The translations under genes were made by a program, and so were the position numbers. Under the pieces are notes generated by a model. It was not told where the DNA came from, searched no databases, and worked only from the letters and a program-made list of their open reading frames with translations. Shown here piece after piece: positions 1-7,606 of a stretch of DNA of 64,000 nt; within the stretch, counting starts at the first letter, position 1; each line of letters starts with the position of its first letter. Source of the stretch: Pseudobacteriovorax sp. (GTDB taxonomy: Bacteria; Bdellovibrionota_B; Oligoflexia; Oligoflexales; Oligoflexaceae); the NCBI GenBank assembly GCA_013215145.1, contig JABSRP010000027.1, positions 58,107 to 122,106 on the forward strand, read 5' to 3'.

Positions 1-629
1 TTTGCCAGTCTATAATAGCCGCTAAATGAAGGTGTCTCACAGCTGAGCTTATTGGTTAAAAGATTAATGCAGTCCGCTGGCATGACTGAATACAAAGGGC
101 GGCGAAACTCATAAAATGGATTCGCTATTGGCTCCCGAAATAATATTGTTATCCGTTGCGTCTTTGAATCAAGCTTTAGGCCCTTTAAATCTTCTTTCAA
201 TGGGTAGGGGGTCTTGATCCATTCTTTCTGGCCCACGATAGCGCTTAGCACGGGACGGTTTGGCTCGTGAAGTAAAACTCTCTTCAAAGCTAAAACGATA
301 TCCTCCCCCCGAATGGGCTTACCGTTTGCAAAGCTTTGTTGGGGAGCAACCGTCCATGTCATCGTCTGCTTATTATAATCATAGGAAAAGTCGGCTAGTA
401 GTGTGCTGTTAAACTGCCCTTTTTGATCGATCTCAATGGGCGCGCGATAAAGCATTTTCATCAAAGGTAAGTTTCGAACATACATAGCATCGAGAGGGTC
501 TATGGATTTTGGATTCTGATTTGCTGGGATAAGAAAGCTGGGAGCGTCAGCTTTAGAGAAGCCGACGCCGCTTATCGAAACTAGAAAGGTAACAAAAAGA
601 AAAATCTGCCAGGATTTGCTTTTTACCAC
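1..629 (-). CDS. ABC transporter substrate-binding protein, family 5 (partial)
   Basis: The N-terminal ~210 residues of a periplasmic solute-binding protein of the oligopeptide/nickel type (SBP family 5); the C-terminus lies beyond the window. After a signal peptide come features typical of the family: IPANQNPKSIDPLDA at the start of lobe I, then LADFSYDYNKQTMTWTV and a FANGKPIRGEDIVLALKRVL segment. The start is a GTG; an in-frame stop lies eight codons upstream, so little extension is possible. The gene begins 21 bases after the stop of the small peptide gene 651-902 on the same strand and is probably cotranscribed with it. Such proteins capture peptides for an ABC importer or as a sensing input; the substrate cannot be read from sequence. 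Confidence 0.8.
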   Translation of the reverse strand, partial: MVKSKSWQIFLFVTFLVSISGVGFSKADAPSFLIPANQNPKSIDPLDAMYVRNLPLMKMLYRAPIEIDQKGQFNSTLLADFSYDYNKQTMTWTVAPQQSFANGKPIRGEDIVLALKRVLLHEPNRPVLSAIVGQKEWIKTPYPLKEDLKGLKLDSKTQRITILFREPIANPFYEFRRPLYSVMPADCINLLTNKLSCETPSFSGYYRLA

Positions 630-650
630 TGAGGCAGTCTCGCTTAATGA

Positions 651-902
651 TTAACGTAGGTCGTTACAATTGATTTTGCATCCACCACCGACTTGTCCAT
701 CCGGGTCGGAGCCACTTTTTTGCGTTTCAGCGGCAAGCTGTAAGGCGACGTCGATTTCTTTAGGTGTCATTCCTAAAGACTCTAAGTACAGTTCCAATGC
801 CGATGGTTCGATATCACTAGTTTGTGGGGCCTCTTCGGCGATAGTTACTGTCGCCAGTGCCATAGACGATAATACTAGGCAAAGATTGAGTAAGTTTCTC
901 AT
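651..902 (-). CDS. small secreted peptide A, C-terminal GGxCxxxC motif
   Basis: An 83-residue protein of no family I recognise. The start MRNLLNLC is chosen because GGAG lies 6 bases upstream; an upstream in-frame ATG lacks a ribosome site. Residues 1-22 are a Sec signal peptide ending near TIAEE. The middle is acidic and helical (ALELYLESLGMTPKEID). The last residues are GQVGGGCKINCNDLR, two cysteines three residues apart after a Gly run. The gene at 1100-1357 has the same plan and the same ending (GGACRVNC), so the two look like paralogous precursors. A disulfide-closed C-terminal peptide, perhaps released after GG, is inference. Confidence 0.7.
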   Translation of the reverse strand: MRNLLNLCLVLSSMALATVTIAEEAPQTSDIEPSALELYLESLGMTPKEIDVALQLAAETQKSGSDPDGQVGGGCKINCNDLR

Positions 903-1049
903 GAATTCTCCGATTGCTCTGTCTGGGTATAGCTGCACAAATGTGCTAGGTTGATATAGCAGTTTTCGTCTAACCTTGTCAATGGAAGAATATCGGATTG
1001 GGTTTAAAAAATATTAATTATTACAATGGCTTGCGGTGGGTTGTGAACT

Positions 1050-1070
1050 GATTGGTTCTGCGAACCAATC
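1050..1070 (-). terminator. perfect 9-bp hairpin between the two peptide genes
   Basis: GATTGGTTC and GAACCAATC pair perfectly around a 3-base loop. It sits 30 bases after the stop of peptide gene B and before peptide gene A, both on the minus strand. No U-run follows, so it may be a terminator, a processing site or an RNA-stabilising structure that sets the A:B ratio. Confidence 0.45.
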
Positions 1071-1099
1071 AAATCTTGTATAAGCCTGGTGATAGAGTT

Positions 1100-1357
1100 T
1101 TATGGATCATTCCGATCACTTGGGCCACAATTGACTCGGCATGCGCCCCCTCTTTGGCTTCCTTCTTCACTCAGTTTTTCAAGTAAATTCGTTATATTAG
1201 GAACGAGCAGGCCCAAAAGACTTTCCTCTTCATTTGGTCCATCGGCAGTTGGGTTTTGGCTTGGGCCGTTGGGTTCCGCGTCTTGGGTATGAGACAAACC
1301 GCCTGTGGAGAGAGTGATGGTCGCAATTAGAGTTAAAATATAGTTTGTTGTATTCAA
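1100..1357 (-). CDS. small secreted peptide B, C-terminal GGxCxxxC motif
   Basis: An 85-residue unknown with a Sec signal peptide (about residues 1-23, LTLIATITLSTGGLSHT), a Pro/Asn/Glu-rich linker, a predicted helix (LLGLLVPNITNLLEKLSEE) and the ending QRGGACRVNCGPSDRNDP. Length, order of parts and the GG-x-C-[KR]-[IV]-N-C ending match peptide A (651-902). The remaining sequence differs, as expected for fast-diverging secreted peptides. Upstream on the same strand is the cyclase-like membrane protein (1489-2904), 131 bases away. Function unknown; signalling peptide, toxin or bacteriocin-like factor are all possible. Confidence 0.7.
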   Translation of the reverse strand: MNTTNYILTLIATITLSTGGLSHTQDAEPNGPSQNPTADGPNEEESLLGLLVPNITNLLEKLSEEGSQRGGACRVNCGPSDRNDP

Positions 1358-1488
1358 GAGTAACGCTCCATGTTTTCGTCAAATAATCGCTAGTTGGTGG
1401 TAATGGTTTTTTTTGGCGTTGTCAAACACTATGTGGCAGAAACAAAAAACATGGTTAGATGCAGGCAGATGTGGGGTGAACAGCTGAT

Positions 1489-2904
1489 TTAAGCACTGTA
1501 CCTCTTATGGCGAAACCAATCCATAACTTCTAGATAAGAGTCCCCACAATCGTCTTTATGAACGTATAAAACGTAGATAGTGTCGTTATTTGTGTCGTTG
1601 CGAATGAACGGCTTAAACTTGTATTGTTTTACCCTACTCTCAAGATAACCAGGAATATATCGTTGAAGCTCACGGTATACCTTAGGATGGATCAAAATCG
1701 CATGAAAACCTTCTCGCGACTTGACGTCTAAATCCTTAATTCCCTTTCGGGCCTCCAGATAAATATCTGCAAAGTTTACAGACTCGCCCTCAATTTCGTA
1801 ATTACTTAGTTCTCCGGAAAAGATTCCCTTGCCTTCACCATAGGTCAAGGAAGTCGTTATGGTCATATCGTTAACACCAAGCTGATCCACAACAACTTGT
1901 TTGAAAATATTTAATTGCTTGAATACAGTAGCAAGTACAAATTGTCCTTTATTCTCGTTTTTTGGTAACGGAAAGGGATACTCGTAGGTAACAGAATAAT
2001 TATCCTGACCTGAGCGCGCCACGTAGCCCGGACCTCTGACTTCAAACACATCGTGTCCATCAGCCAGTCGCGACATCGGAATATACTTGAATTCATATTG
2101 GGATCGCATGATATTCTGGATTTTTTGCATGAACTGCTCAAATACTTCATACCTTTTAGGAATGCCAAAATCCTCAGCCGAGTTAATGAGAAATTTACTA
2201 GTCCAAAATTTAACTCGATGGACAGGCATAGTTTCTTTGTAGCTCAAACCTTTTAGGATTAAATCTATTTGGTGAGGTAAACACTTATCGGTTAATTCAC
2301 CGTGGAGGTGTCTGTATTTTCTCGATGATTCTTGCCTCTCACGGTCTACGGTTTGTCTGTATAGATAGTCTTTGTACATGCGATCTTCCGATATCACAAA
2401 GATCATCATTCCCGCAAAATATCCGGCAACATAGTGAGGATACATGATCGAGACTAGACCACTATCGTAACTTGCCAAAGCGATTAAGCTCACCATTGTT
2501 ACCATGGTATTGCGAACCACCCCTTGAGTCCGTTTGCGAAAACAAATAGCAAAGCAGATCATCTGCGCATATTGTAAGGGAGATGTGCTCAGCTGAAAGT
2601 TGATCATATCTGCCCGAATCACCAAAGCGGTAGCACCTAGGACACCTGTGAAACATACGATGTCTGCAAGAATGCGGTAGGAGCGAAACAGCTTGTAAGA
2701 CGAATTCAGAAAAACCAATAAGGTGACCGTCATCACTAGCATTGTCGGTGCATAAACAAATGCAGAGGGTTTATCCACCGAGGCATTAAGAATAGAAATG
2801 ATGAGAAGGCCAACAATGCCAAGCAAAGAGATCCAAAACATAGACTTCTTCGCATGCTGACAAAGCACATCGTTATAGCTCTCTATCTCATCTTTGGAAG
2901 TCAT
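1489..2904 (-). CDS. membrane protein with degenerate class III nucleotidyl cyclase-like domain
   Basis: A 471-residue inner-membrane protein. Residues about 20-175 hold six hydrophobic segments, followed by a charged helical linker rich in Arg/Glu (about 178-205). The C-terminal half resembles a class III adenylate/guanylate cyclase homology domain: GEGKGIFSGEL near 356-366 followed by EGESVNFADIYLEARKG ending at 388 matches the family pattern G-x-G-x3-G-x-(I/L) then G-x2-VN-x-A-x-R-L-E. The metal-binding Asp residues expected near the start of the domain are not evident, so it may be a regulatory pseudo-cyclase rather than an active enzyme. It lies just upstream of the secreted peptide genes on the same strand; a sensor role is inference. 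Confidence 0.6.
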   Translation of the reverse strand: MTSKDEIESYNDVLCQHAKKSMFWISLLGIVGLLIISILNASVDKPSAFVYAPTMLVMTVTLLVFLNSSYKLFRSYRILADIVCFTGVLGATALVIRADMINFQLSTSPLQYAQMICFAICFRKRTQGVVRNTMVTMVSLIALASYDSGLVSIMYPHYVAGYFAGMMIFVISEDRMYKDYLYRQTVDRERQESSRKYRHLHGELTDKCLPHQIDLILKGLSYKETMPVHRVKFWTSKFLINSAEDFGIPKRYEVFEQFMQKIQNIMRSQYEFKYIPMSRLADGHDVFEVRGPGYVARSGQDNYSVTYEYPFPLPKNENKGQFVLATVFKQLNIFKQVVVDQLGVNDMTITTSLTYGEGKGIFSGELSNYEIEGESVNFADIYLEARKGIKDLDVKSREGFHAILIHPKVYRELQRYIPGYLESRVKQYKFKPFIRNDTNNDTIYVLYVHKDDCGDSYLEVMDWFRHKRYSA

Positions 2905-3067
2905 AGCTGATACGTACCAATAAGTGTTGATGATTTAGAGTAGGTATCGGTTGAATTGAGTTCGTGGCAAAAAAAAAATGATCGGTGAGGGTCCGTCAGT
3001 TGCGATGATGGGAGCAAGTAACTAATTTCTAAAGAAAAATGCTAGGCCTGGGCTAATAGTACAATTT

Positions 3068-3808
3068 TTAGCGAACAGCTAAACGGGGCTCGATAGAGCT
3101 AACATGATTCTTTTTGGTTTTTAGATGTCTGTGAAATCTTATGAAAAACTCCTTCCAACAAAGGAGTTTAGCGATTTTGCAGCGAAATGGAGTGGAGTAA
3201 AATACAATGGCTTCTCGTCCAGGGTACTTAGGTACCTCTCCCCGGTAAAGAACTCCGCAGGAAAGCCTCTTGTATAGTTTAACGAGATACTCTCTTCGCA
3301 CATCCACTGCGTAGGTAATATAGTCAATATGCTTGTAATTGGCGGCTTCTGTTACAATTGAGCTCCAAAAATTAATCATGTTTTTGTAGGAAGCATGTAA
3401 ATCTTTAGTAGCCCAGACTAGATTAACCTCTAGGCAAAAGCGTTTGGGTACCGTGGAAAAAATTTTATTCGCATCGGGTAGGACTTGAGGCCAAGCCATA
3501 TCGGAACCAAGAGCAAAAGCATATCCTCCCTGCATTTCCCCCTTGACATACACCCCATAGACATCACATTCTTCGACGTAAGCTAGAGGTACGCTCATCT
3601 TTGATAATTTGTTGTATGCGATCAGAAAGAGCCGTTTTTCAATGCCGCTAGTAATTTTTTTGATCTCCAAGTCCTTGTCTCCCTTTTGCCTTGAGTTGTC
3701 CTTGGTCCCCTTATGTTGACTTAAAGCAATTGGTGGGCCATCGCTAAACGGTTGAAATAGCGTTGATTCTGATGTCCATGGTTTTGACACTGTTGAGATA
3801 CCTAACAC
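3068..3808 (-). CDS. putative acyltransferase-like protein (GNAT fold)
   Basis: A 246-residue protein with no signal peptide or membrane segment. The start shown is a GTG; another in-frame GTG lies seven codons downstream, and the first ~50 residues are low in recognisable structure, so the start is uncertain. Residues ~75-100 (AYVEECDVYGVYVKGEMQGGY) look like the beta-hairpin that opens an N-acyltransferase fold. The stretch ending VKLYKRLSCGVLYRGEV (~205-222) resembles the GNAT end pattern in which the last helix and strand read LY-x-x-x-G-F. A Lys/Arg-rich tail follows. The assignment rests on pattern only; substrate unknown. It may be the first gene of the minus-strand run towards the secreted peptides. 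Confidence 0.4.
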   Translation of the reverse strand: MLGISTVSKPWTSESTLFQPFSDGPPIALSQHKGTKDNSRQKGDKDLEIKKITSGIEKRLFLIAYNKLSKMSVPLAYVEECDVYGVYVKGEMQGGYAFALGSDMAWPQVLPDANKIFSTVPKRFCLEVNLVWATKDLHASYKNMINFWSSIVTEAANYKHIDYITYAVDVRREYLVKLYKRLSCGVLYRGEVPKYPGREAIVFYSTPFRCKIAKLLCWKEFFIRFHRHLKTKKNHVSSIEPRLAVR

Positions 3809-4160
3809 AGGTGATAGGATTCTATACGCTGCTAGGAAGGACTTTCTGTTTATTAACTAACAAGCCAAAATCAAAGATAAAACAAGCCAATCCTTCAAAG
3901 GAGTACCGACTAAGGACTTTGCGATAGGATAGTTTCTTAACGCTGCGCTATCGGTGATATTATGTAGTTTTTAAAAATTGTGCCAAAAATCGTATGACTA
4001 GCAAGCAAGCCAAATGGCGGAGAAAAAATCCTAGCTTTGCAAAAAATAGGAAGGTTTTTGAGACGACTGCTTAAGGTGGGTATTAATGTTGAAAAAATAG
4101 CGTATTAGAGTGCAATTTGAGGGTTCGCTGCTTAAGTAACTGTTAGAGAAAACGACAGTT
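3809..4160. other. intergenic region, no gene seen
   Basis: About 350 bases between two minus-strand genes. I see no convincing open frame or RNA gene. It should hold the terminator of motB2 and the promoter for the gene at 3068-3808. A weak 6-bp hairpin (AACTGT/ACAGTT, 4138-4160) lies directly after the motB2 stop. Confidence 0.5.
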
Positions 4161-4967
4161 TTAGTAAAGAACCTTGATTTCGATGCGTCTGTTGCGGATG
4201 ATTTGGCTACGAGTGTTGTTTAGTGCAATGGGTCTCTTATCTCCGTATGATAAGGTGTTTATGCGGTAGGACGGAAACCTCAGTTCTTTAACTAATAGAT
4301 TTGCTGCATGACCTGATCTTAGTGCGCCGAGCTCATCTTGAGGATATCTTCCGGATTCCTTGCCAGTATGACCCTCAATAAGAATATCATTTTGCATGTG
4401 AATCAGTAGTCGGCCTAGTTCTAGTAGTCTATCTCTGGCCTGCGCCTTAAGCTTGTAGCTACCTTCATCGTAAAAATACGCGCCACTAAGTTTGATGGTG
4501 AATCCACGCTCGTTTGGTTCGGTAATCATATTCTTACGAAGTTTGGAATCATAATCTGAAGAGTCTTGGGCCATGCGATTGATCAAATTTTCGACTTTAT
4601 TTTTATCGCGGTCGATGGCAATTCGTTGATCACTTTTGATCAGAAATTCCTTGGGGCCAAAGTCCTCAAGCCTTTCTCCCTTGAACGCCTTGAATACGAA
4701 AATCCCTTTTGTGATATCACCCATTTTTTGATCTTCAGCGATATTCTCAGGAATATCCCGAAACGCCTCTCTAATGGCGCCCACGGCACCCATTACCCTT
4801 TGGCTGCGACCTTCCTGAATGGTCCCGTAGAGAACTACGAAGGCTGCAAATAAAAGTGTCATAAGATCAGCGTAGCTGACGATCCATCCAGCACCTCCCC
4901 CTTCTTCTTCTGATTCGTCTAAGTTACTCAGTTCTTGCCCCGTAGTACATGGTTTTGATTTCGACAC
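4161..4967 (-). CDS. motB: MotB-family stator protein, second copy
   Basis: A 268-residue flagellar stator B subunit. A short acidic N-terminus is followed by one membrane helix (about 27-47, WIVSYADLMTLLFAAFVVLY) carrying the invariant ion-binding Asp in YAD. A variable periplasmic linker leads to a C-terminal OmpA-like peptidoglycan-binding domain (EGHTGKESGRYPQDEL, then RNRRIEIK at the end). The start is a GTG inside the end of the preceding motB (44-base overlap), implying translational coupling. It differs from the other copy in its linker and in the OmpA core (SGHAANLL instead of a Ser/Arg-Ala pattern). Two tandem MotB paralogues behind one MotA are unusual. Confidence 0.88.
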   Translation of the reverse strand: MSKSKPCTTGQELSNLDESEEEGGGAGWIVSYADLMTLLFAAFVVLYGTIQEGRSQRVMGAVGAIREAFRDIPENIAEDQKMGDITKGIFVFKAFKGERLEDFGPKEFLIKSDQRIAIDRDKNKVENLINRMAQDSSDYDSKLRKNMITEPNERGFTIKLSGAYFYDEGSYKLKAQARDRLLELGRLLIHMQNDILIEGHTGKESGRYPQDELGALRSGHAANLLVKELRFPSYRINTLSYGDKRPIALNNTRSQIIRNRRIEIKVLY

Positions 4968-5694
4968 GCTCGTTTAGTTCAGGATTTTTATTGTCTTTTG
5001 GTCTTAGCGCGCCAAGACCAGTGATCTGTATTCGAGAGCTCTCAATGCCTTGGGATGTGAATTCCTGTTTTATGGCTCTAGCTCGTTTGATTGATAATTC
5101 CAATGGGCTTAGCTGACCCGAAGTTCTGATATCAGCATGTCCTTCGATGACGATCGTTTCTTGTGTCTCCAGCAGACGTTTGGCGATGTTTTGTACAGTT
5201 TCTTTGCCCATACGTGAAAGGCGGTATGAGTTTTGATTGAAGTAACCTTTTCCTAATAGCTTGAGGCTAAAACCGTATTCATCTTTCGAAAACCTTGTGG
5301 CTTTTCTAAGGCTTTCATAGACTCCTTCGCCATTACCTATTTTTTCAAGAATGATCTCCACCGAGGTTTGTTCTTTGTTTCGACCCTTATAAATATTCTC
5401 TGTGCGATTAAATTTTTTAATAGCGGGATTAATTGTGGTATCTCTTATAGCCTCTTTGAAAGAAAGCTTACCCTGAAAAAGCTCTGCCACCCGAAACTCC
5501 TCGGGAATCTCGTCAGGGATTTCGATGAAAGCTTCCCGAATGGAAATAGCAATGCCAATGATTTCTTCACTCTTTCCCTGAGGTGTGATTCCATAAAGTA
5601 CGACGAAAGCGGCAAAGAGTAGAGTCATAAGGTCAGCGTAACTGACGATCCAGCCTGCGCCACCACCTTCTTCTTCTTCGCCATCGTCGGACAC
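4924..5694 (-). CDS. motB: MotB-family stator protein, first copy
   Basis: A 256-residue stator B subunit with the same membrane-helix region as its neighbour (GGGAGWIVSYADLMTLLF) including the ion-conducting Asp, a ~100-residue periplasmic linker and a C-terminal OmpA-like domain (VIEGHADIRTSGQLSPLELS, then ELNERVEIK). The start is GTG with AAAGGA about 8 bases upstream. It follows the lipoprotein gene 5697-6026 with no gap and overlaps the second motB. It pairs with MotA to form the torque-generating channel anchored to peptidoglycan. The near identity of the two MotB N-termini suggests a tandem duplication. Confidence 0.9.
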   Translation of the reverse strand: MSDDGEEEEGGGAGWIVSYADLMTLLFAAFVVLYGITPQGKSEEIIGIAISIREAFIEIPDEIPEEFRVAELFQGKLSFKEAIRDTTINPAIKKFNRTENIYKGRNKEQTSVEIILEKIGNGEGVYESLRKATRFSKDEYGFSLKLLGKGYFNQNSYRLSRMGKETVQNIAKRLLETQETIVIEGHADIRTSGQLSPLELSIKRARAIKQEFTSQGIESSRIQITGLGALRPKDNKNPELNERVEIKTMYYGARTE

Positions 5695-5696
5695 GT

Positions 5697-6026
5697 TTAT
5701 TTTCCTTTTGGATCACAGACTGTGATTGACGTAATCTTCCTTGGTATATCTTCGTGATATTCCATCTCACTAAGCTTAAAGGGAACTCCATTAAACCTTT
5801 CGACAAACTCAGGTTTGGCAGTGAATAGGCATTTTTGCCGCCCAAGTTCGAAATTGGCAGCGCAGAGACTAACCCAACCTGGTTCCATCAAGTTATTTGC
5901 CTTAGGATTAGGAACTAAATACCATTCGCAGCGCTTTTGCCTCTCTGGATCGCAAGCGGTAAGATAGCATCCAACCATAAAAGCTGTCGTAAAACTGTAA
6001 GCGTAAACCTTAGAACGGCTAATCAT
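5697..6026 (-). CDS. small lipoprotein within the motA-motB operon
   Basis: A 109-residue protein starting at ATG 6026, overlapping the motA stop by 8 bases (ATGATTAG). Its N-terminus has a short basic region, a hydrophobic stretch (YSFTTAFMVGCYLTAC) and a lipobox LTAC, so it is probably lipid-anchored. The mature part has five or more cysteines spaced along it, consistent with disulfides in the periplasm. I know no family for it. Its place between motA and the motB genes, with overlapping ends on one side and no gap on the other, suggests a stator-associated envelope component; that role is inference from context. Confidence 0.7.
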   Translation of the reverse strand: MISRSKVYAYSFTTAFMVGCYLTACDPERQKRCEWYLVPNPKANNLMEPGWVSLCAANFELGRQKCLFTAKPEFVERFNGVPFKLSEMEYHEDIPRKITSITVCDPKGK

Positions 6027-6777
6027 CCGATTTGGCCTCAGGTGCATTTTCTAAATGTGAGTTTAGGCGTTCTCGTATGAGATTTGGATTTGTGCCGCTT
6101 AGAATACCGAGCACTCCAGTTTTAATAATTTCGCCGTTAGTCATAAACTCGCCAGTTCGGTACTTTAGTTTTTTTCCGATCGGAACAAAGAACATATTTG
6201 AAAACAAAGATCCATAAAGTGTCGTGACCAGAGCTACCGCAAGACCAGGTCCAATTTTTATGGGGTCAGCAAGGTTGGCCATGATAACGATTAGACCAAT
6301 AACAGTACCAATCATACCGAAGGCTGGAGAGGCTTCTGCCATATCGTCAAAAATTCCCCGCCCATCATTCATTCGTTTTTTAGCGATGCGTAAGTCGTCT
6401 GCGATCATCTGGTCGATCATGTCGGGTTCGGTACCATCTACCGCTAACCGAATGCCTTTGGCTAGTAGAGGGTTTTCGATTTCTTCTTTTTCTAACGCAA
6501 GAATGGACTCTTTTCTTGCTTTGCCAGCAAGGTCTATAATTATTTCTATCAATTCCGCTGGATCTTGCATGGGATTAAAAACTGTCGTCATTGCATGCTT
6601 GACTGCTTCTCCCCCTGCCTTGATGGGCCATCTCATCATGACCGAAAAGACAGCTCCTCCGACAACGACGATAAGGCTAAGTAAATCCCAATACATGATG
6701 AGACTACCAGACATAAGCATCACAGCTATAATGGTGGCGACACCCATCGCTGCTCCGACTACGGTAGCTAAATCCAT
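6019..6777 (-). CDS. motA: MotA/PomA-type flagellar stator protein
   Basis: A 252-residue inner-membrane stator A subunit. The start MDLATVVG is chosen because GGGAGAG sits 3 bases upstream; the ATG four codons earlier would include that ribosome site. Four hydrophobic segments lie at about 1-25, 28-50, 145-170 and 180-205, with the cytoplasmic loop between the second and third (about 55-140) that contacts FliG. The signature PAFGMIGTVIGLIVIM followed by GLAVALVTTLYGSLFSNMFF is typical of the family. First gene of the operon motA-lipoprotein-motB-motB. Whether it conducts protons or sodium cannot be settled from this window. Confidence 0.92.
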   Translation of the reverse strand: MDLATVVGAAMGVATIIAVMLMSGSLIMYWDLLSLIVVVGGAVFSVMMRWPIKAGGEAVKHAMTTVFNPMQDPAELIEIIIDLAGKARKESILALEKEEIENPLLAKGIRLAVDGTEPDMIDQMIADDLRIAKKRMNDGRGIFDDMAEASPAFGMIGTVIGLIVIMANLADPIKIGPGLAVALVTTLYGSLFSNMFFVPIGKKLKYRTGEFMTNGEIIKTGVLGILSGTNPNLIRERLNSHLENAPEAKSDD

Positions 6778-6869
6778 GATCTCTCCCATTATTGGAATAC
6801 TAGTCTAAGACAAGACCGTCCTCTTAACAGGATATCAGTAGGGATAGTGTGAGATGAGGGCAAGAACTG

Positions 6870-6899
6870 CCCAGGAAACCTAAACGATGGTTTCCTGGG
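6870..6899 (-). terminator. 11-bp perfect hairpin after the 6928-7431 gene
   Basis: CCCAGGAAACC and GGTTTCCTGGG pair perfectly around an 8-base loop, 29 bases after the stop of the minus-strand gene upstream. There is no U-run on either strand, so termination efficiency is uncertain. It separates that gene from the motA operon. Confidence 0.55.
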
Positions 6900-6927
6900 A
6901 ATATTAAGATCTTTTCTGAAAGTTTGG

Positions 6928-7431
6928 CTATCGAAGCGCTTGCATTGTTCCCGTTTCGAGTTTGGTGTCAACTCTAACTTGGTCTAGGGGATCGAAAAAC
7001 GTACGTTTAAAGATTAGGGTGGTGGTGTCTACGGGTGCAAAATAGAAACATGCTGTTTCCGATCGATCGGTGACCGTGATAGCTGTGTATGTTCCATCCA
7101 AGTCCATGCGGTCATCAATACCTTCTATAATGATATTTTCGCATTCGTCGAAAGATAAAATAGCATTATTTATGGTGTAGGACTCTATCGCGGGCATCAC
7201 TTGAGCGCAAAAATCAGAATCGCAACTCGGCATTTGTCTTTTTAGGTTTACTGCAATAGTTTTTTCGACAGATTCAAAAACTACTTCGGCCTGGCTATAG
7301 ATACTGCTGTCTAGAATTTGAAACGAGGTACTATAAGTTCCGGGTTCGTATATCGGGGCAAGCTCCTCGGAATTTGCATGCACCGACACTGAAACAAAGG
7401 AAAAAACTAAGCAAAGAAAGGCAATTTTCAT
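6928..7431 (-). CDS. secreted protein of unknown function
   Basis: A 167-residue protein with a clear Sec signal peptide (about 1-19, FLCLVFSFVSVSVHA). The mature part is mostly beta-strand-like with four to five cysteines (CDSDFC, DECENI, TACFYF), suggesting a disulfide-bonded periplasmic or surface beta fold. I do not recognise a family. It is a single-gene unit: about 150 bases from the motA operon on one side with a strong hairpin between, and a terminator of the next gene on the other. Confidence 0.7.
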   Translation of the reverse strand: MKIAFLCLVFSFVSVSVHANSEELAPIYEPGTYSTSFQILDSSIYSQAEVVFESVEKTIAVNLKRQMPSCDSDFCAQVMPAIESYTINNAILSFDECENIIIEGIDDRMDLDGTYTAITVTDRSETACFYFAPVDTTTLIFKRTFFDPLDQVRVDTKLETGTMQALR

Positions 7432-7552
7432 GTGTGAACTCCAGTTATCTTGTTTGCTGTTACATTGTGAGTATTGCTTGGGTTTTTAGCGAAGCCAAGA
7501 CTTGGCCAGCCAATCAGGGCGGAAATTCCTCTATTTTGCTATCTTTAAGTCA

Positions 7553-7581
7553 TAAAAAAACCAGGAGCCGTAAGGCTTCTG
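7553..7581 (-). terminator. rho-independent terminator of the 7607-8380 gene
   Basis: On the minus strand CCAGAAGCC, a 3-base loop region and GGCTCCTGG form a 9-bp stem with one G-U pair, followed by an unbroken run of seven U. It lies 25 bases after the stop codon. Confidence 0.85.
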
Positions 7582-7606
7582 GTAGGAGAAAAATATTTTA
7601 TTTTTT

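Noticed and set aside
6224..6808. A 194-codon plus-strand frame opposite motA
   Set aside because: It is antisense to the well-supported motA and has the composition of a shadow frame.
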